Assembly (NCBI GenBank): GCA_033064195.1 | Contig: JARBJD010000085.1 | Span: 62,001 to 126,000, forward strand | Direction: 5' to 3' | Source of the DNA: Blattamonas nauphoetae | Taxonomy: Eukaryota > Preaxostyla > Oxymonadida | DNA: 64,000 nucleotides | Shown: one piece after another, positions 21,975 through 33,483 of the stretch | Numbering within the stretch: position 1 is the first letter of the stretch | How the letters are laid out: every line of letters begins with the position of its first letter | Notes under the pieces: model-generated | Told to the model about the DNA's origin: nothing | Database searches by the model: none | What the model saw: only the letters and a program-made list of their open reading frames with translations | Made by a program: the position numbers and the translations under genes

Positions 21975-23885
21975 TGCTGCATCGGTGTTCTGTGGCTCTG
22001 TCTGCACGGTACAGTGTTCGCTTCTGCTGCTTCACCTCATGTCAGCCAACAGCAATCTCGTCCTTTCCTCGAGTGCGGTTGGGGTTGGTTTTGGTGAAGA
22101 GTGAGGGGACACCCAGTCACAAGTTTCGGTGTCGTCGGCGAGAGCAACGAAAAGTGATGTCGAGTTTCGTCTTCCGCGGCGGAGACAGGCGGAGAGATGT
22201 GCGGGAGAGAAGTCGTGCACTTCCTCCTCTTCGCCTCTTCCGCTTCTCTCCTCTCTCCTCTCCTTCTTTTTCTTCTACCTTTTTCCCTCACATCCATGTC
22301 TGGTGATAGGTTCACATTTCATTCACCACCAGCATGTTTGTCTCACTTCTGTCGTTGTCATTCATTCAATATCAAACTCTGCGTTCGTGTTTTTGTTGAT
22401 GGAGAGGTTGTGGAGAGAGAGTCGGGTGGTTGTGTTCACTCCAATCAAGTTTGGGTGAGAAGGTGAGAGAAGTCGTGGTCCACCATTTCTAGTTTGTTCC
22501 GACAATCACGAATCGAACGAAGCATAATACCAATCACACAAATCCCGTTTTCATAGTCCTCCAAAAACGATGATTCCGACACTGCTCGAACCACAACGTC
22601 CAAAATTCCATAATGCACCATCTCCATCACAATCCCAACACTGCCCACACACGCAAGCCTCTTCACGAACTCGAACAAGACGGACATTTCGGCTGGAATC
22701 GGAGAGCTGAATAAATGAAAGGGAGATGAAGCATACAATATCATCTTCCCCAGCACTGTCATCATTTCAGTTTCAAACACAATCGAATGAGCTTCTGAAA
22801 AGAGAAAGAACAGCCAAAAGTCAAACTTTGCTGATTCAAATCTCGTGTCAACCCTCCAATTTTGAAGATAGTGTCCCTTGTGATGTTCACTTCGTCCGGC
22901 AGAAATCTGAGCATGGTTGGAGTGAAGTGAGGGATTTCGAAAGACCGAGCGGTTGGGATGTGTTGTCTGAGTTGGGTTTGGTAGTGATCGAACGCCACAC
23001 GTGTGTTCGAGTGAGCGAGAGCAGACCCGAATCCAGTTGGGATGTTCAGCCATTCCAGACACTCACAACCAGTTGAGGTAATCGATTCAGGGGAACTTCC
23101 TTCGCCGTCGAATTTCAGCTGGCGAACTGGTCGGCAGAGTTCTTTCAGACTGTGGCAGTCGCCAAAAGGGGCTGTCGTGATGAGAAGAACAGTCATCATC
23201 ACTCGCAAAAGAGCGACAAGAGAGGTAGGATTCCACAAAGAAGACAGAGTGGGAAGGAAGAAGCGAACGACGAGTGGTGGTGGGAAGTGGAGAAAGAGAA
23301 GAATTGTGTCGTCGATGAGAGGAGTGAATGACATCCAAAACAAGTTTTTCAGATGGTCGCTGTCTCTCACATGTTCTGTCTCGAAAAGAGCGAGATGCAT
23401 TCCTCGTCGAAAGAGCGCATGAAATCCACACAGCGAAGTGTTGAGGAGAGATGACGAAATGTCAGCATCTGGTTCACTGAGATGAAGGAAGAAGTTGAAA
23501 GGATCCATTCGGAGTGTTCGTTCGAAGATGAAGTCGAGCGGAGGCTGATGCGGCTTGTGTATGTTGAGTGAGGTGTGACTGAGGAAGACAATTTTGTTCT
23601 CGAGAGGAAGACTATTGTGTGCTTCAATTTCAGGATGGTTGGTGATGAATGTTGTGAGAGTGGGAGGAAACTCGCGATTCGACAGAAGTGAGATCAGAAG
23701 ACAATACGAAATGAACCAAAGACAATCCTGAAAATCATCCTCCGGTTGTTGGATATCATCAAAAAGAGAGACAATTCGAGAGACTGCTTGTTGGTGTTGT
23801 TCGAATGCGAGGAGGATGCGAGTTGTTTCTGGTCCCCCAATCTCGTTTTTGATCGAACGACCTCGGAGGAATTGGATCAAAATGA

Positions 23886-25823
23886 ATCAGACTTCTGATT
23901 TGATCCCACTGATCCCACGCTTTTTTTGATCCCACCTAATTTCTACCTTATCATTTCCTTTTATTTCACAATATTTCATCACATCATTATTATATTATCC
24001 ATAAATCTTTGATATGAAACTTAATTGTCCATAGAGTGAAAAAATTAGGACACTTTATGTTGTGATGTCATCATCGAGGGAACTTGGACGTTCCCAGTTC
24101 GACAGAGGAGAAGAAGCGAAGCTCTAGTGGAAAAGATCCAGCCTAGCGTGAGAGGAGAATAGTGAGTTCAGCGTGAGGTGGAGAAGTTGTGGTGATCTGT
24201 GGTCGATGACTGGGAGAATTGTACTCAAGACAAACAAACGATTAAAGATCCAGATGGTATATTTGGAGATGAAGAGAAAGGCTGGACCCTATTCTTGCAA
24301 TGAAGGCGGCCCGAATGTCGAGTCAAAGAACGTGGTCTGTCACTTCAGTTTTGTCGGCCAAATCCCATCTCACTTCATTCTTTCAGCTCCTTTGAGGAGT
24401 ATGTTCACGACTTCTGATGAATGCAGGACCAATGCATGGTCATGTTTGAGTGGAGACGTGAATAATGTTCGCAAGAGGCTGAAGACGAAATTGCGGAAAA
24501 CGAACCTTGTCGATGATGGGGTGGGAGAGGAATTAGGATAAAATGGTGGAGATGGAATCAGAGACGTATCTGATGGCGACAAAAGCTGTTGAGAGAGATA
24601 GAGTGGCTGAGTGAGAGTGATCGGCACAAAACTGACGAGACAATCGAGATCTCACGAACTCTGCAAAGACTCCAATCACAGTGGGTGAGTGAAGGACGAC
24701 TTTGAGATCTCAGAGAGAGTGGTAGCGAACTTAACGACGGTTTCCAGTCCACCATCTTGTTCTGAGGGAGAGGGAGAATAATGCATTGAAAACGAGAAAT
24801 AAAGAAGAGAATCAAAAATGTTTCAGTTTCAAGGAGTAAGTAAGGGATACAGTCCAAATGAGGAGAGAGATCACACCAAAACATTGATCATTGATTTCAG
24901 GCATGGCGAAGATCAGCTGGCCAATTATTTGCACGATGGTGGTCATCAGTGATTTACGAGGTCGTTGTGAGTATGTTTGTCGAGATCGGAAGTAGTTCGA
25001 GTCTGAAGTGTGTAAGAGACGTGATTGTGCGATCGTTTCGAGAAAGAGCTCTTTAAGACGATTAAAAGTTTGTCAAGCAGAAATAAACAACAGACTATCA
25101 GTTTGAAGGAAGGGGCGATGGTGAGGGATGCGATACCGGTCGTGTGCGAAATGATTGGGTAAGGTTGATGATGATCTCACGTGTATCCGAGATCTATCAA
25201 AAACATGGAGGAAAACTGAGAGGAATGAAGCAATAATAAGAAATTGAGACGAGATTTTGACTGCTTCTGAGCGGCAGAGCAAGTTCAGACCCAAAGAATA
25301 TCGCATGACTCACAGATGAGTGATTCAGTGGTAGAGACATCAATAGTTGAAGAGAAGTCACTATACGCATGTTGAAAAGGGACTGGAGAGGGTGGATATG
25401 TCAATAGTGTGGACGGAGCATGAAATGTGTGAGACCTCTTCGACGATGACTGAATTGAAACTATTTGATGGATTTGGTTGAATTCATGGAAGATATCACG
25501 TGAATATGTGAAAAGTTGATAAACCAGTGAATATCTGAGGGAGAATGAGTGAGAATAATGTTCGGAAAAGTAAGTTGAGGGAGAAATGACAAATTGAAGA
25601 ACAATATGTGGAATATTACCGACCGGATCTTGACAAAAATGGACACTGCGAAACAAACGGAGGTTTTCGTGCTGTTGGTAGAACGAATGAGTCACAAAAG
25701 TGAAACAGTTTGAGAGCGGATCCGATGAGCCCATTTAGGCGAAATGATCCCACCCCGAAAATGGTCCCGTGAGGTCAAATGTACTCAGCTTTACCTGTTT
25801 TGGTCGGACCAATCAGAAGTCTG
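23886..25823. mobile_element. 1.9 kb TIR element, hAT-like, non-autonomous
   Basis: The insertion is located by comparing family 2 copies A and B: host DNA ..GGATCAAAATGATGG.. is interrupted. Ends are CAGACTTCTGATT at 23888 and its inverse AATCAGAAGTCTG ending at 25823. AAAATGA flanks both sides (23879-23885 and 25824-25830), a 7-8 bp imperfect target duplication. CAG...CTG ends and an ~8-bp duplication fit the hAT superfamily, though the TIR is short. No transposase was seen; the longest ORF (24173-24541) is unrecognised. TGATCCCAC recurs three times near the left end and once near the right. Confidence 0.6.
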
Positions 25824-26451
25824 AAAATGATGGAAGAGAGAAACGCGTGAAGGTCTGTTACATCAGCGTTGATCAGCCCATCCCAATCAAACTCGGTGGC
25901 AGGAAAAGGCGGCAGAGATGTTTCATCTATCTGGTCGATGATACAGTTTGATGAAATCCGAATCAGGGCCCACTGTTCTTCGTCGTGACCATCGCGAAAG
26001 GCAGAGTGGAGTCGATTCCACAGATGAGGCAGCAGGGGAATGACATTCGATGTGCCATCGAAATATTGGTAAAGTGAAAACGCAGCTTCGCGGAGAAGAG
26101 AGTCGGAGGTCCCAAGTGCAGAGACAGTTCGATCGATGAAGTTTGGGATGTCGAGAATGCATTTCTCAGCTCCGACAATCTCACACACAGATTTGCAGCG
26201 AACCAGCGAACGAGCCAGCTTCTCGTTGTCTGCCTCGTCGAAGAGGGAAGAGTCGAAGAGCTCTGAGGGATTGATGGGGTCGGGTTCGACAAGTGCGAGT
26301 CTTGGACCGTAGTTTTCTCTTCGAAACTGTTTGGTGGGAGAGGGAGGCAGAGGGGAGGTGAGGAGAGAGTGGAGGATCGTCAGAAGTCGGAGTGATTCCT
26401 GTCTGAAGTTTGGTGACGACGAGAGAGTCCGAAGAGAGGAGTCGAGGAGGG

Positions 26452-26538
26452 GGTTAAGTATAGGCGCAGATCCGATTTTGGCTACGCGCAGATCTAAAAA
26501 AAAGGATACACGCAGATCCAAATGGATACGCGCAGATC
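26452..26538 (+). repeat. MULE left TIR with four CGCAGATC motifs
   Basis: CGCAGATC(C/T) occurs at 26465, 26487, 26511 and 26531, spaced 20-24 bp. This regular spacing suggests transposase-binding sites. The same four occur inverted in the right TIR. Confidence 0.8.
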
Positions 26539-26808
26539 CAAAATTGTATTGGTTCTGTTCTAATATGTGGCTGGTTTTTGTCCCAGAAAACTTCACTATG
26601 GATTGATTTTCTCTCAAACATCTTTCAGAAGAACAAATCGTTAGAAAAAGTTGATAAATGGTGCAAGGTGATTCCTAAATAAGGAAATGTCGCATGTTGC
26701 TATTTACCGAGATGGTCCTGGATGATAGATCGAAAATTCTGGTTGTAATTCATGATTTTAGTCAAAGATAACCCCATCGTCGTGTATTCGTTTGTATTCA
26801 ATCAGTTT

Positions 26809-28900
26809 CTAGTGTTTGTAGTCTCGGACCTTTTGGGAAGTCGTGCGACACATTCGACGGATGATGTAATACACAAAGACCACTGCAGTGAAGGCTGTTG
26901 TGATGATTGCTGAAACAAAGCCGGTCGTGTTCACTTTATCCTTGTTTGGCGCCAACATTGCGAAATCAAGTGTGGGCACGAGAACTAACCGGAATAAAAT
27001 CCCGAATTCGAGCACTCGCACAAAGTTCTTCAGCATGTCCAGGGAAAGCGGGGGAGGGTCGCGGTAACAGCGGAGTATGGCCGTTTTGTCAACCCAATAT
27101 TGGAGGAAGAAGAAAATGGCGAGGGTGGGGATGGTGAGCGGCATGATGCGGGAGAATATGCAGCCGATCATGAAAAGATACATCAGGGAACTCATACATT
27201 CAGCGACGGGCCATACCGATGGTGTTCGGGAGAAGTTAAGTTCGGGTTGATCTTTCTTATCTGCGGCAAACCAGGTCTGAAAATTGAGAAGGCGATCAAC
27301 AGGATGCAGCAATTCAAAAACAAAATCAAGAACAGGGTCGAGAATGATGCTCATATAGATGGTGGATACGGTCTGCTCGTACCAATGGAAGGAGAGGAAG
27401 TAGGAGCCTGTAAAGTGTTGCATCCGCTTCCCATCCACATACGCTTGATTGGACATCAGGACGGTCAGGAAAATAACGACAAGAAAGTTGAGAGAGAAGG
27501 TTCCAAGGAACTGGCGGAATTACTGCCCAGAATGTGTTGCCGATTGGGAAAGGGCACCGGAAATCCGCCCACCTGACGAAACAATCATTCGGTGATGGAT
27601 TTGACGATCAAGTTGACAATGGCGATGAGAGCGGTATGGAAGAAATCGCTGGAGTATTGGAGGGTTGATCTTTTGATGACAATCATGATGACAATTCCAA
27701 TGATAATTGCGATCTGAAAAAGAGGTGAGAAGGAGGATAAGGATCCATACCAAAGAATATAAAGTAATGAAGAATGTTCGCACGGCTTTCGCTTTCTGAG
27801 TGATGCCGATATTCTCGAAGAGGACATCAGAAGGATCCGGGGCACGTGACACGTGAATGACGTTGCCTCCGATTGAGCTGGAGGAATCGGAGGAAAGATG
27901 AGTGATGAGAACAAAAATGTTGAATCATATCAAAAAAAGGAAGAATTACAAAACAATTGTCATAGGATAACATGCATTCAAGATAATTGACGATGTGAGG
28001 GTCATACAGTTCCTTCTTTTGTCCATTAGGGATGTCAAGGCAGTTTCGTGTGTGAATCTCTTCGTACACACTCAACACGCGATAGACAGCCCATGAATGC
28101 CGAAAGGTGACAAACGCAAAGCCAGTTGTGTCGTGTTGGACAGGGTTTGAAAACTCTGCCCTGACTTTGAGGGTACTTGAGAGTTTGTTCAGAAATTATA
28201 CTGTTCGATGGAGACACCAGAGTGAGATAAGAATGAAAGAGTGCAGACAGCGTGTATTTTTGAAACAATGTTTCCTACTTTCATCTGGTGAGAGAAGGAG
28301 GCGGACGAGTTCCTCGACGCCAATGATTTTGACGGAGTGAAGATGAAGGAGCGTGAATGAGAATTATATGAGGGCGATGATGACAAAACAAAATAATAAA
28401 TGGTAGTGAATGACGTTGCACACTATTCGATCGTTCTCAGTCATGTGGTACAGCTGAAAATAACTCAATGATTTGATTGTTGGGTTTTTTGCCTTTTGAT
28501 CGCTCACAAAAACGTCATACACTTATCAATATCTTTTGATTGGAAGCCCACTCTTTCACGTCATAGACCAACAAATCTGAGTGGACAGGAGCGAGACACC
28601 GAAAATGATGGGCGAATAGGCTGGCGTCTTTCAGATCTTTGGGAATACTCTCCACAATAATGGAATAGTTGGATGCCGAAGCGGTAAACCCAAGTGAAGT
28701 TCCTGATTTGGACTTGATGGACCGTTTTATGCATTTCCAGTCCAAAAAGGAGGAATAAAGACATGAGACACTCGGAAATAGCGATCATAATCAGGAGGCC
28801 ATATTTGACATCGGTGAGTTCAGTTTCGAAGATGGCAGGATAGAATTTGCCGTATGACAGATATTGGAAGATGAATGTGGAGTACTTGAAGGGGGGAGAG
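26809..28900 (-). pseudogene. multi-pass membrane protein carried in the MULE, OSCA/TMEM63 (CSC1)-like
   Basis: Minus-strand exons or fragments read in order. A first membrane segment near 28740 (MSLFLLFGLEMHK) is followed by NYSIIVESIPKDLKDASLF near 28660, a soluble segment with TTGFAFVTFRHSWAVYRVL near 28100, and APDPSDVLFENIGI near 27830, which resembles the AP.P.DVxWENL motif of OSCA/TMEM63-type osmosensitive cation channels. Membrane helices follow, then the open frame 27456-26809 with RIMPLTIPTLAIFFFLQYWV, DKTAILRCYRDPPPLS and two further helices. Frame changes between segments may be introns or decay. The family call rests on motif order only; another eukaryotic multi-pass channel family is possible. 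Presence inside the TIRs implies capture by the element. Confidence 0.45.
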
Positions 28901-28959
28901 GAGGGCAAAGCCAGTAATGCTGACAAATGCCAAACTACTACACAATGCAAACAATACTG

Positions 28960-29413
28960 CGAGTCCTTTCTGAAAAGAGATGAAGAATAAACGGGTAACC
29001 TCGATTTGAAAGAACGATGTCGTGCCATCCGAGAAAAGGATACGAAGTGTCTTCTCTGTGATTTGCATGATTGTTTCAAATGCTTCCTGGATGATTGTTC
29101 GAATTTGAGCATCGATATTAGAACCGTTTATGTGAACATCTTTCACCTTTTGATCAACAGTGAAAAGACTATCGTAATCTGCTGCTTTCTTTGTTTCCAG
29201 TTCAGTATCAAGTTGACTAGGCGCGTGTAGTGCTCTTTGGGAAGCATCTTTGAGGCCAAACCGCATGTGAAGGGCCATTTCTCCGCTCGAAAGGAATCCG
29301 GTCATTCTGCAGTCGACGCAGACTAGAATTCCACAAACAGGACAAAAATACTTCATTGTGTGGCGGGGATGGCTCGGACAGGGTGTCTGATGTGTTCTGA
29401 TGGTAGAATTCAA
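28960..29413 (-). pseudogene. B-box-like zinc-binding and coiled-coil fragment carried in the MULE
   Basis: The minus strand reads CPSHPRHTMKYFCPVCG, then VCVDC and a distal H, which is the Cys/His spacing of a B-box zinc finger. An approximately 90-residue helical region follows (KKAADYDSLFTVDQKVKDV, AQIRTIIQEAFETIMQIT), like the coiled coil of TRIM-type proteins. It lies immediately upstream of the membrane-protein fragments on the same strand and could be their N-terminal part or a separate gene. No clear start codon was found; the MULE transposase begins only about 300 bp away on the other strand. Confidence 0.45.
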
Positions 29414-29706
29414 TTGTTTGGAGCGTGAAAAGTGATCAGAATGAGTTGTGTGTCGAAAAAATGTGAATCAAACAGTAAAACGAGACCCTTCTTGTTCAGT
29501 TTTGTTGTTCCGAAATGAAAGAGTCGACAACTATTGTCAAAGTTGAACCCTCTCCTCGTGAGTTCATAGAAACTGTTGTAAGCTTCGAGTGTCTTTGTAC
29601 CCACCCAAGAATCGAGGACAAGCATCGTCTGCACGGAAAGATGGAAAAAATAGTGAGAATAAAGGCAGATAATGAGAGGGCATTACAACATCAACGGAAA
29701 ACCTGA

Positions 29707-31614
29707 ATGTTGGGAGCTGTTTCATCAGAGATGTCAGGAATCACACTTGAACCTGATTCTGACACGGAAAGTAGTGATGAAGTGGATACTTTCGAGCACC
29801 CTCCAACAGCAGTATTCGACAGTCGGGAGAAAGCCGTGGAAGATACAAAGCAGTTTGGTCTGGAAAATGGATATGTTATGTCTATCGCTGGCGGATGCGT
29901 GACGAAGAAAGCCATCATGAAGTGCAAACACAGCAAATCTTATCACAAGCCCACTACAGAAGAAAAGATAATGAAGAGAAAAAGACTGAGTTCTGCAGGC
30001 ACGTGCCCGTTCGGTGTTTACATCAGAAAGAATGCCGAAGGAAAGTGGATTCGATCATGGAATAAGCAGGATCATGATCACAAACGCCCAGAGACAATGG
30101 GGATATACCACGAAGCTCGGAAGTTGGAGCCGGACGTGACACGGATTATCCTCGATCAGCTGCAAAGTGGCGTCAAGATAAAGAATGTCGTGCAGTCAAC
30201 CAATAGTGAACGGACGGTTCCAGTCCTTCCTCGCGACATCCTGAACATTAGAGCACACAAGCAGAAGGAAGAAATGCAAGGAAAAACACCGATGGAAGTA
30301 CTTCAAGAGGTTCTGAACGAGAAGAAATGGCTTTTTCTGAGCAGCGAGATGAAGAGGGTCATCTTCGATCTCTGTTTTTGCAGATCCGAATTCTGTCCGC
30401 CTTTCAAGATGTTCCCAACTGTGATCTTTATCGACTCCACATATAAAACAAACCGTTATGGCATGCCGTTATTGCACTTGGCTGGTCGATCGTCAAATGG
30501 TGACGTGTTTTCCATAGCATTCGGGTTGATGGCCGGCGAAGCTGAGAATGATATTTCCGAAGTCCTCCAATGGTTTAGCGAGAAGATTGGATTTCATGAC
30601 GTGAAAGTCTTCATATCCGACAGATCACTTGCCCAGTTAAACGCATTACAGCGCGTTGTCCCAACCGTTCCAACTGTACTTTGCAGATTCCACCTCAAAA
30701 CAGCAGTGAAAGCCTTCTTTATCCCACTCCTGACGAACACCAGAACCAACGCACCAGATCCGAACAAATTAGAAGTCTTTATGGCAGAATTCAGTGCGTG
30801 CATCGATGCCCCTACTCGATCGGACTTTGTCCTAGGATATGAAACTCTAAAAAGAAAATACTGTTCAATTCCAAAAGGTTTTGATTACCTCTCAAAAACG
30901 TGGCTTCCATACGCTGATCAATTCTGCGCGTATTCCATTGATCGGTACTGTCACCTTGGAGAAAAAACGACATCGCCGCTCGAAGGTCTTCACCGAGTGC
31001 TGAAAGACTATCTTGTATCATCGACACAACAGTTATTTACGACAGTAGAGCGGATCTCTGTCTATACAGAAGCACAAATCACTTCTATCGAAACACGTCT
31101 GACCCGGGAAAAATATGGTCAGCCCCAGTATCTTCGTGATGAACATGTTCTTCGTCCTCTTCTGGGGATTGTATCGATTGATGGACTAAAAATCATCCAC
31201 GATATTGTTCGTCAATGCCGGAAGGGCAGAATCAGAAAATGTGACTGTCTCTTAGCAAAAACACACAAACTCCCGTGTGAATGTCAAGTTAAACATATTC
31301 TGGATTCGAATCAACAACTACATCCAACACAAATTGGTCGCTGTTGGTTCCTGAACCCCTCTCAGATAATATCTGTACATCTTCCTCTAATCCCGACAGT
31401 CCCGCTCCTAGAGCCTCGTAGTCGTCAACAAAGGACAGCAGAGAACAAGCTGAAGGGAGGAAGTGTCAGAGCTCAAGAACCACGAGATATCCAAGTTATT
31501 CGACTGGCACAGAAAATCAAGGCTGAAAAACGTGCAAGACTGAACGCGGGGATAAAAGACCACGAAGAGGCAAGGGATCCCAAGGATGAAACGCAAAATA
31601 AAGCTCAGGACTAG
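29707..31614 (+). CDS. MULE transposase, intact
   Basis: The ATG at 29707 opens 635 uninterrupted codons. Residues about 40-150 form a FAR1/WRKY-GCM1-like DNA-binding region (FDSREKAVEDTKQFG, CPFGVYIRKNAEGKW, HDHKRPE). Residues about 240-350 form the MULE catalytic domain: VIFIDSTYKTNRYGMP with the first Asp, VFISDRSLAQLNALQ with the second, CRFHLKTAVK, and TTSPLEGLHRVLKDY with the likely catalytic Glu. Residues about 505-535 have a SWIM-like CDCL...LPCECQVKH zinc-binding motif. The C-terminus is basic. The gene cuts and inserts the element via its TIRs. Its intact frame contrasts with the broken cargo. Confidence 0.9.
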   Translation: MLGAVSSEMSGITLEPDSDTESSDEVDTFEHPPTAVFDSREKAVEDTKQFGLENGYVMSIAGGCVTKKAIMKCKHSKSYHKPTTEEKIMKRKRLSSAGTCPFGVYIRKNAEGKWIRSWNKQDHDHKRPETMGIYHEARKLEPDVTRIILDQLQSGVKIKNVVQSTNSERTVPVLPRDILNIRAHKQKEEMQGKTPMEVLQEVLNEKKWLFLSSEMKRVIFDLCFCRSEFCPPFKMFPTVIFIDSTYKTNRYGMPLLHLAGRSSNGDVFSIAFGLMAGEAENDISEVLQWFSEKIGFHDVKVFISDRSLAQLNALQRVVPTVPTVLCRFHLKTAVKAFFIPLLTNTRTNAPDPNKLEVFMAEFSACIDAPTRSDFVLGYETLKRKYCSIPKGFDYLSKTWLPYADQFCAYSIDRYCHLGEKTTSPLEGLHRVLKDYLVSSTQQLFTTVERISVYTEAQITSIETRLTREKYGQPQYLRDEHVLRPLLGIVSIDGLKIIHDIVRQCRKGRIRKCDCLLAKTHKLPCECQVKHILDSNQQLHPTQIGRCWFLNPSQIISVHLPLIPTVPLLEPRSRQQRTAENKLKGGSVRAQEPRDIQVIRLAQKIKAEKRARLNAGIKDHEEARDPKDETQNKAQD

Positions 31615-31933
31615 GGTAAAAAGACGAGTCTCGCTGTAGATCAATGTGTTCAGTGAAGGTTAATCATTTCACTTCAATTTTGAGTTAATTTGTTGAAATG
31701 TTCAAACATCTAAAGTGAGTCATCGAATGGAGGTGTTGCTCGTGTTTAACACGACTTCAAGAAGAGAAACGACACAAAGATTCAGTTTGATGGGACGATC
31801 AACATTCTCAAATGACGATACGACAAATTCAGATTTGTGAAAAGCTTCTCAACGTAACAATGTTTTGTGATCGTCCAGAGTGGTATCAAATGATGAGGAA
31901 TTGTATGACACGAAATCCTCACCAAACCATTCA

Positions 31934-32020
31934 GATCTGCGCGTATCCATTTGGATCTGCGTGTATCCTTTTTTTTAGATCTGCGTGTAGCCAAAATCGG
32001 ATCTGCGCCTATACTTAACC
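31934..32020 (-). repeat. MULE right TIR
   Basis: Inverse copy of 26452-26538, ending CGCCTATACTTAACC and followed by the target duplication TCGAGGAGGG. Confidence 0.9.
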
Positions 32021-33380
32021 TCGAGGAGGGCTTCGAGAGAGGTGTCGGGAGAAGAGTGCGATGAATACAGAGACGACGTCGAACTGTCCTCTGACCCTTC
32101 CAACGACGACGCCAGTTGCTGGAACTTCGCTTGGAGGGGGAGAAGTGTCGGTCTAAAGAAGGGCGATTTCAAGAACGATGTGTCTTTCTGAAAATGGATG
32201 AAGAAAAGATGAATCCACACCTGAACTTCCTCTCCATCTGCCACTTTCTGCAGAAGCCATCTCCACATCGAAATCCGTCCCACTTCTTCAAACAATTGTG
32301 AATTAAACTGTTTCCTCACCTCGACAATCTCAGGATCGACAAGTTGTTTGAATTGTGAGAAATTTGTTGATTGGTTTTCGGTTCTTGCGGCAGTTAGCCG
32401 AACAGCAGGATCAACACAGTATGTGTCCTCCAAACACATCACAACAGAGTAAGCAAGGTGTGTCATCCTCGTCAAATCATCGAATATGCTTGGATTTTTG
32501 ATTCCATCGAGAATGAAGAAGTGTGTGATTCCATCGATCATTTCTGTGGACTTGGATTGGTCACAGGCGGGTACCAAATGGCCAGTGTGGATGAGATGAT
32601 GGATGAGATGGTGTAAGAATGATGTAATCTGTTGGTGTTGGAAATTCTGATCAAAGTGTTTGGGGAGACAGTTTGACAAGGAAAGTTGACGAATCACATC
32701 AAGAAAAAGTAGTGAGAGACGAGAAAGGTTGTCGGAGAAGGAGTGTGGAGAACGAGGAGGCGATGAACAGGCAGGTGAGTGGAACATATCTGAATTCGAA
32801 GAAAGCGAAGAAGAAGAGACAAACTAATCCGAACTGTCCCAAATCCATCCCTAAAAACATCATCACAATTTAAGTCAAATGAATCATTGCACCACAAAGC
32901 TTTCGATTCAAGTCCAAGCACAGCACACACGAACCATTCCATCACATCCTGAAACAAATCAGAATTCAGATAAAATATGCATTAAAATCAAATTTTAAAA
33001 GAAAAAAAGTTCATGCAGACCTGCCATTCAATCTGTTCTCCGGATTCACATTTTGAAGCGACAAACGACGACAATGTTGTCATCGCCTCGAACTGCAGCA
33101 GAGAATCATCAGAATCTTTCGACGATGTGGGATCATGCCACACAAGCAAGGGATATCTGTGAAGATTCACAAGAACATCCTCGGAACATCCAGGAAGCTT
33201 GGCTTGCCTTTGTTTCTTCGGAGAAGAAAGCATTTAATCTTCTATTGGTTGAGTTTGAGTGAACAGTAAGAGATGTTGCGAGAGAATGGATGAATGATTG
33301 ATCTGATTTGTGGTTCAGACAGAAAAGACGAACTCTCAAGTTTCAGACCTGAGTTGACACCAACAATGGGTAGATCCGTT

Positions 33381-33483
33381 TACAAACTCGTAAATTACAT
33401 GCTTTGAACAAGAAAATTACAAGATAGCTAATATCCATGTTCAGATCTACAAACAAGGATAAAAAAGTCTGCCTATGATCGGC
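33381..33483. other. junction after segmental duplication copy A
   Basis: Similarity to copy B stops here; a short unassigned stretch leads into the duplicated minisatellite module. Confidence 0.4.

Larger units (their letters stand above)
26452..32020 (+). mobile_element. MULE (Mutator-like) transposon, 5.57 kb, apparently complete, carrying host genes
   Basis: It is flanked by a perfect 10-bp target duplication TCGAGGAGGG (26442-26451 and 32021-32030). The 87-bp terminal inverted repeats (26452-26538 and 31934-32020) start GGTTAAGTATAGGCGCAGAT and differ at about one position. It encodes an uninterrupted MULE transposase (29707-31614, plus). The 2.7 kb between 26.8 and 29.5 kb holds minus-strand host-type gene fragments. 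Near-identical TIRs, an exact duplication and an open transposase make this a young insertion that may be autonomous. It disrupts family 2 copy A. Confidence 0.9.
22445..33233 (-). pseudogene. family 2 protein, copy A, interrupted by two DNA transposons
   Basis: This has the same exon order as copy B (41416-44680). Exon 1 (MLSSPKKQRQAKLPG) starts at 33233. Further exons follow to 32031, the MULE interrupts at 32021-32030, coding resumes from 26441 to about 25824, a second element interrupts, and coding continues from 23878 to the stop at 22445. Host frames on either side of each insertion match the uninterrupted copy. At the last intron the donor expected from copy B (GAG|GTTTGG) reads GAGGGTTGAC here, so that splice site is also altered. 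Product unknown; see copy B. Confidence 0.75.
21975..33380. repeat. segmental duplication, copy A (family 2 locus, expanded by two transposons)
   Basis: After subtracting the elements at 23886-25823 and 26452-32020, this region matches 40860-44828 along its whole length, including non-coding flanks: CGGAGAGATGTGCGGGAGAG at the left and CAACAATGGGTAGATCCGTT at the right. Identity falls abruptly after 33380 and 44828. The two copies differ by scattered substitutions and small indels. Confidence 0.85.

Noticed and set aside
23888-25823. CACTA-type element because the ends are CAG...CTG
   Set aside because: The flanking duplication is 7-8 bp rather than 3 bp, and the CACTA terminus is absent.
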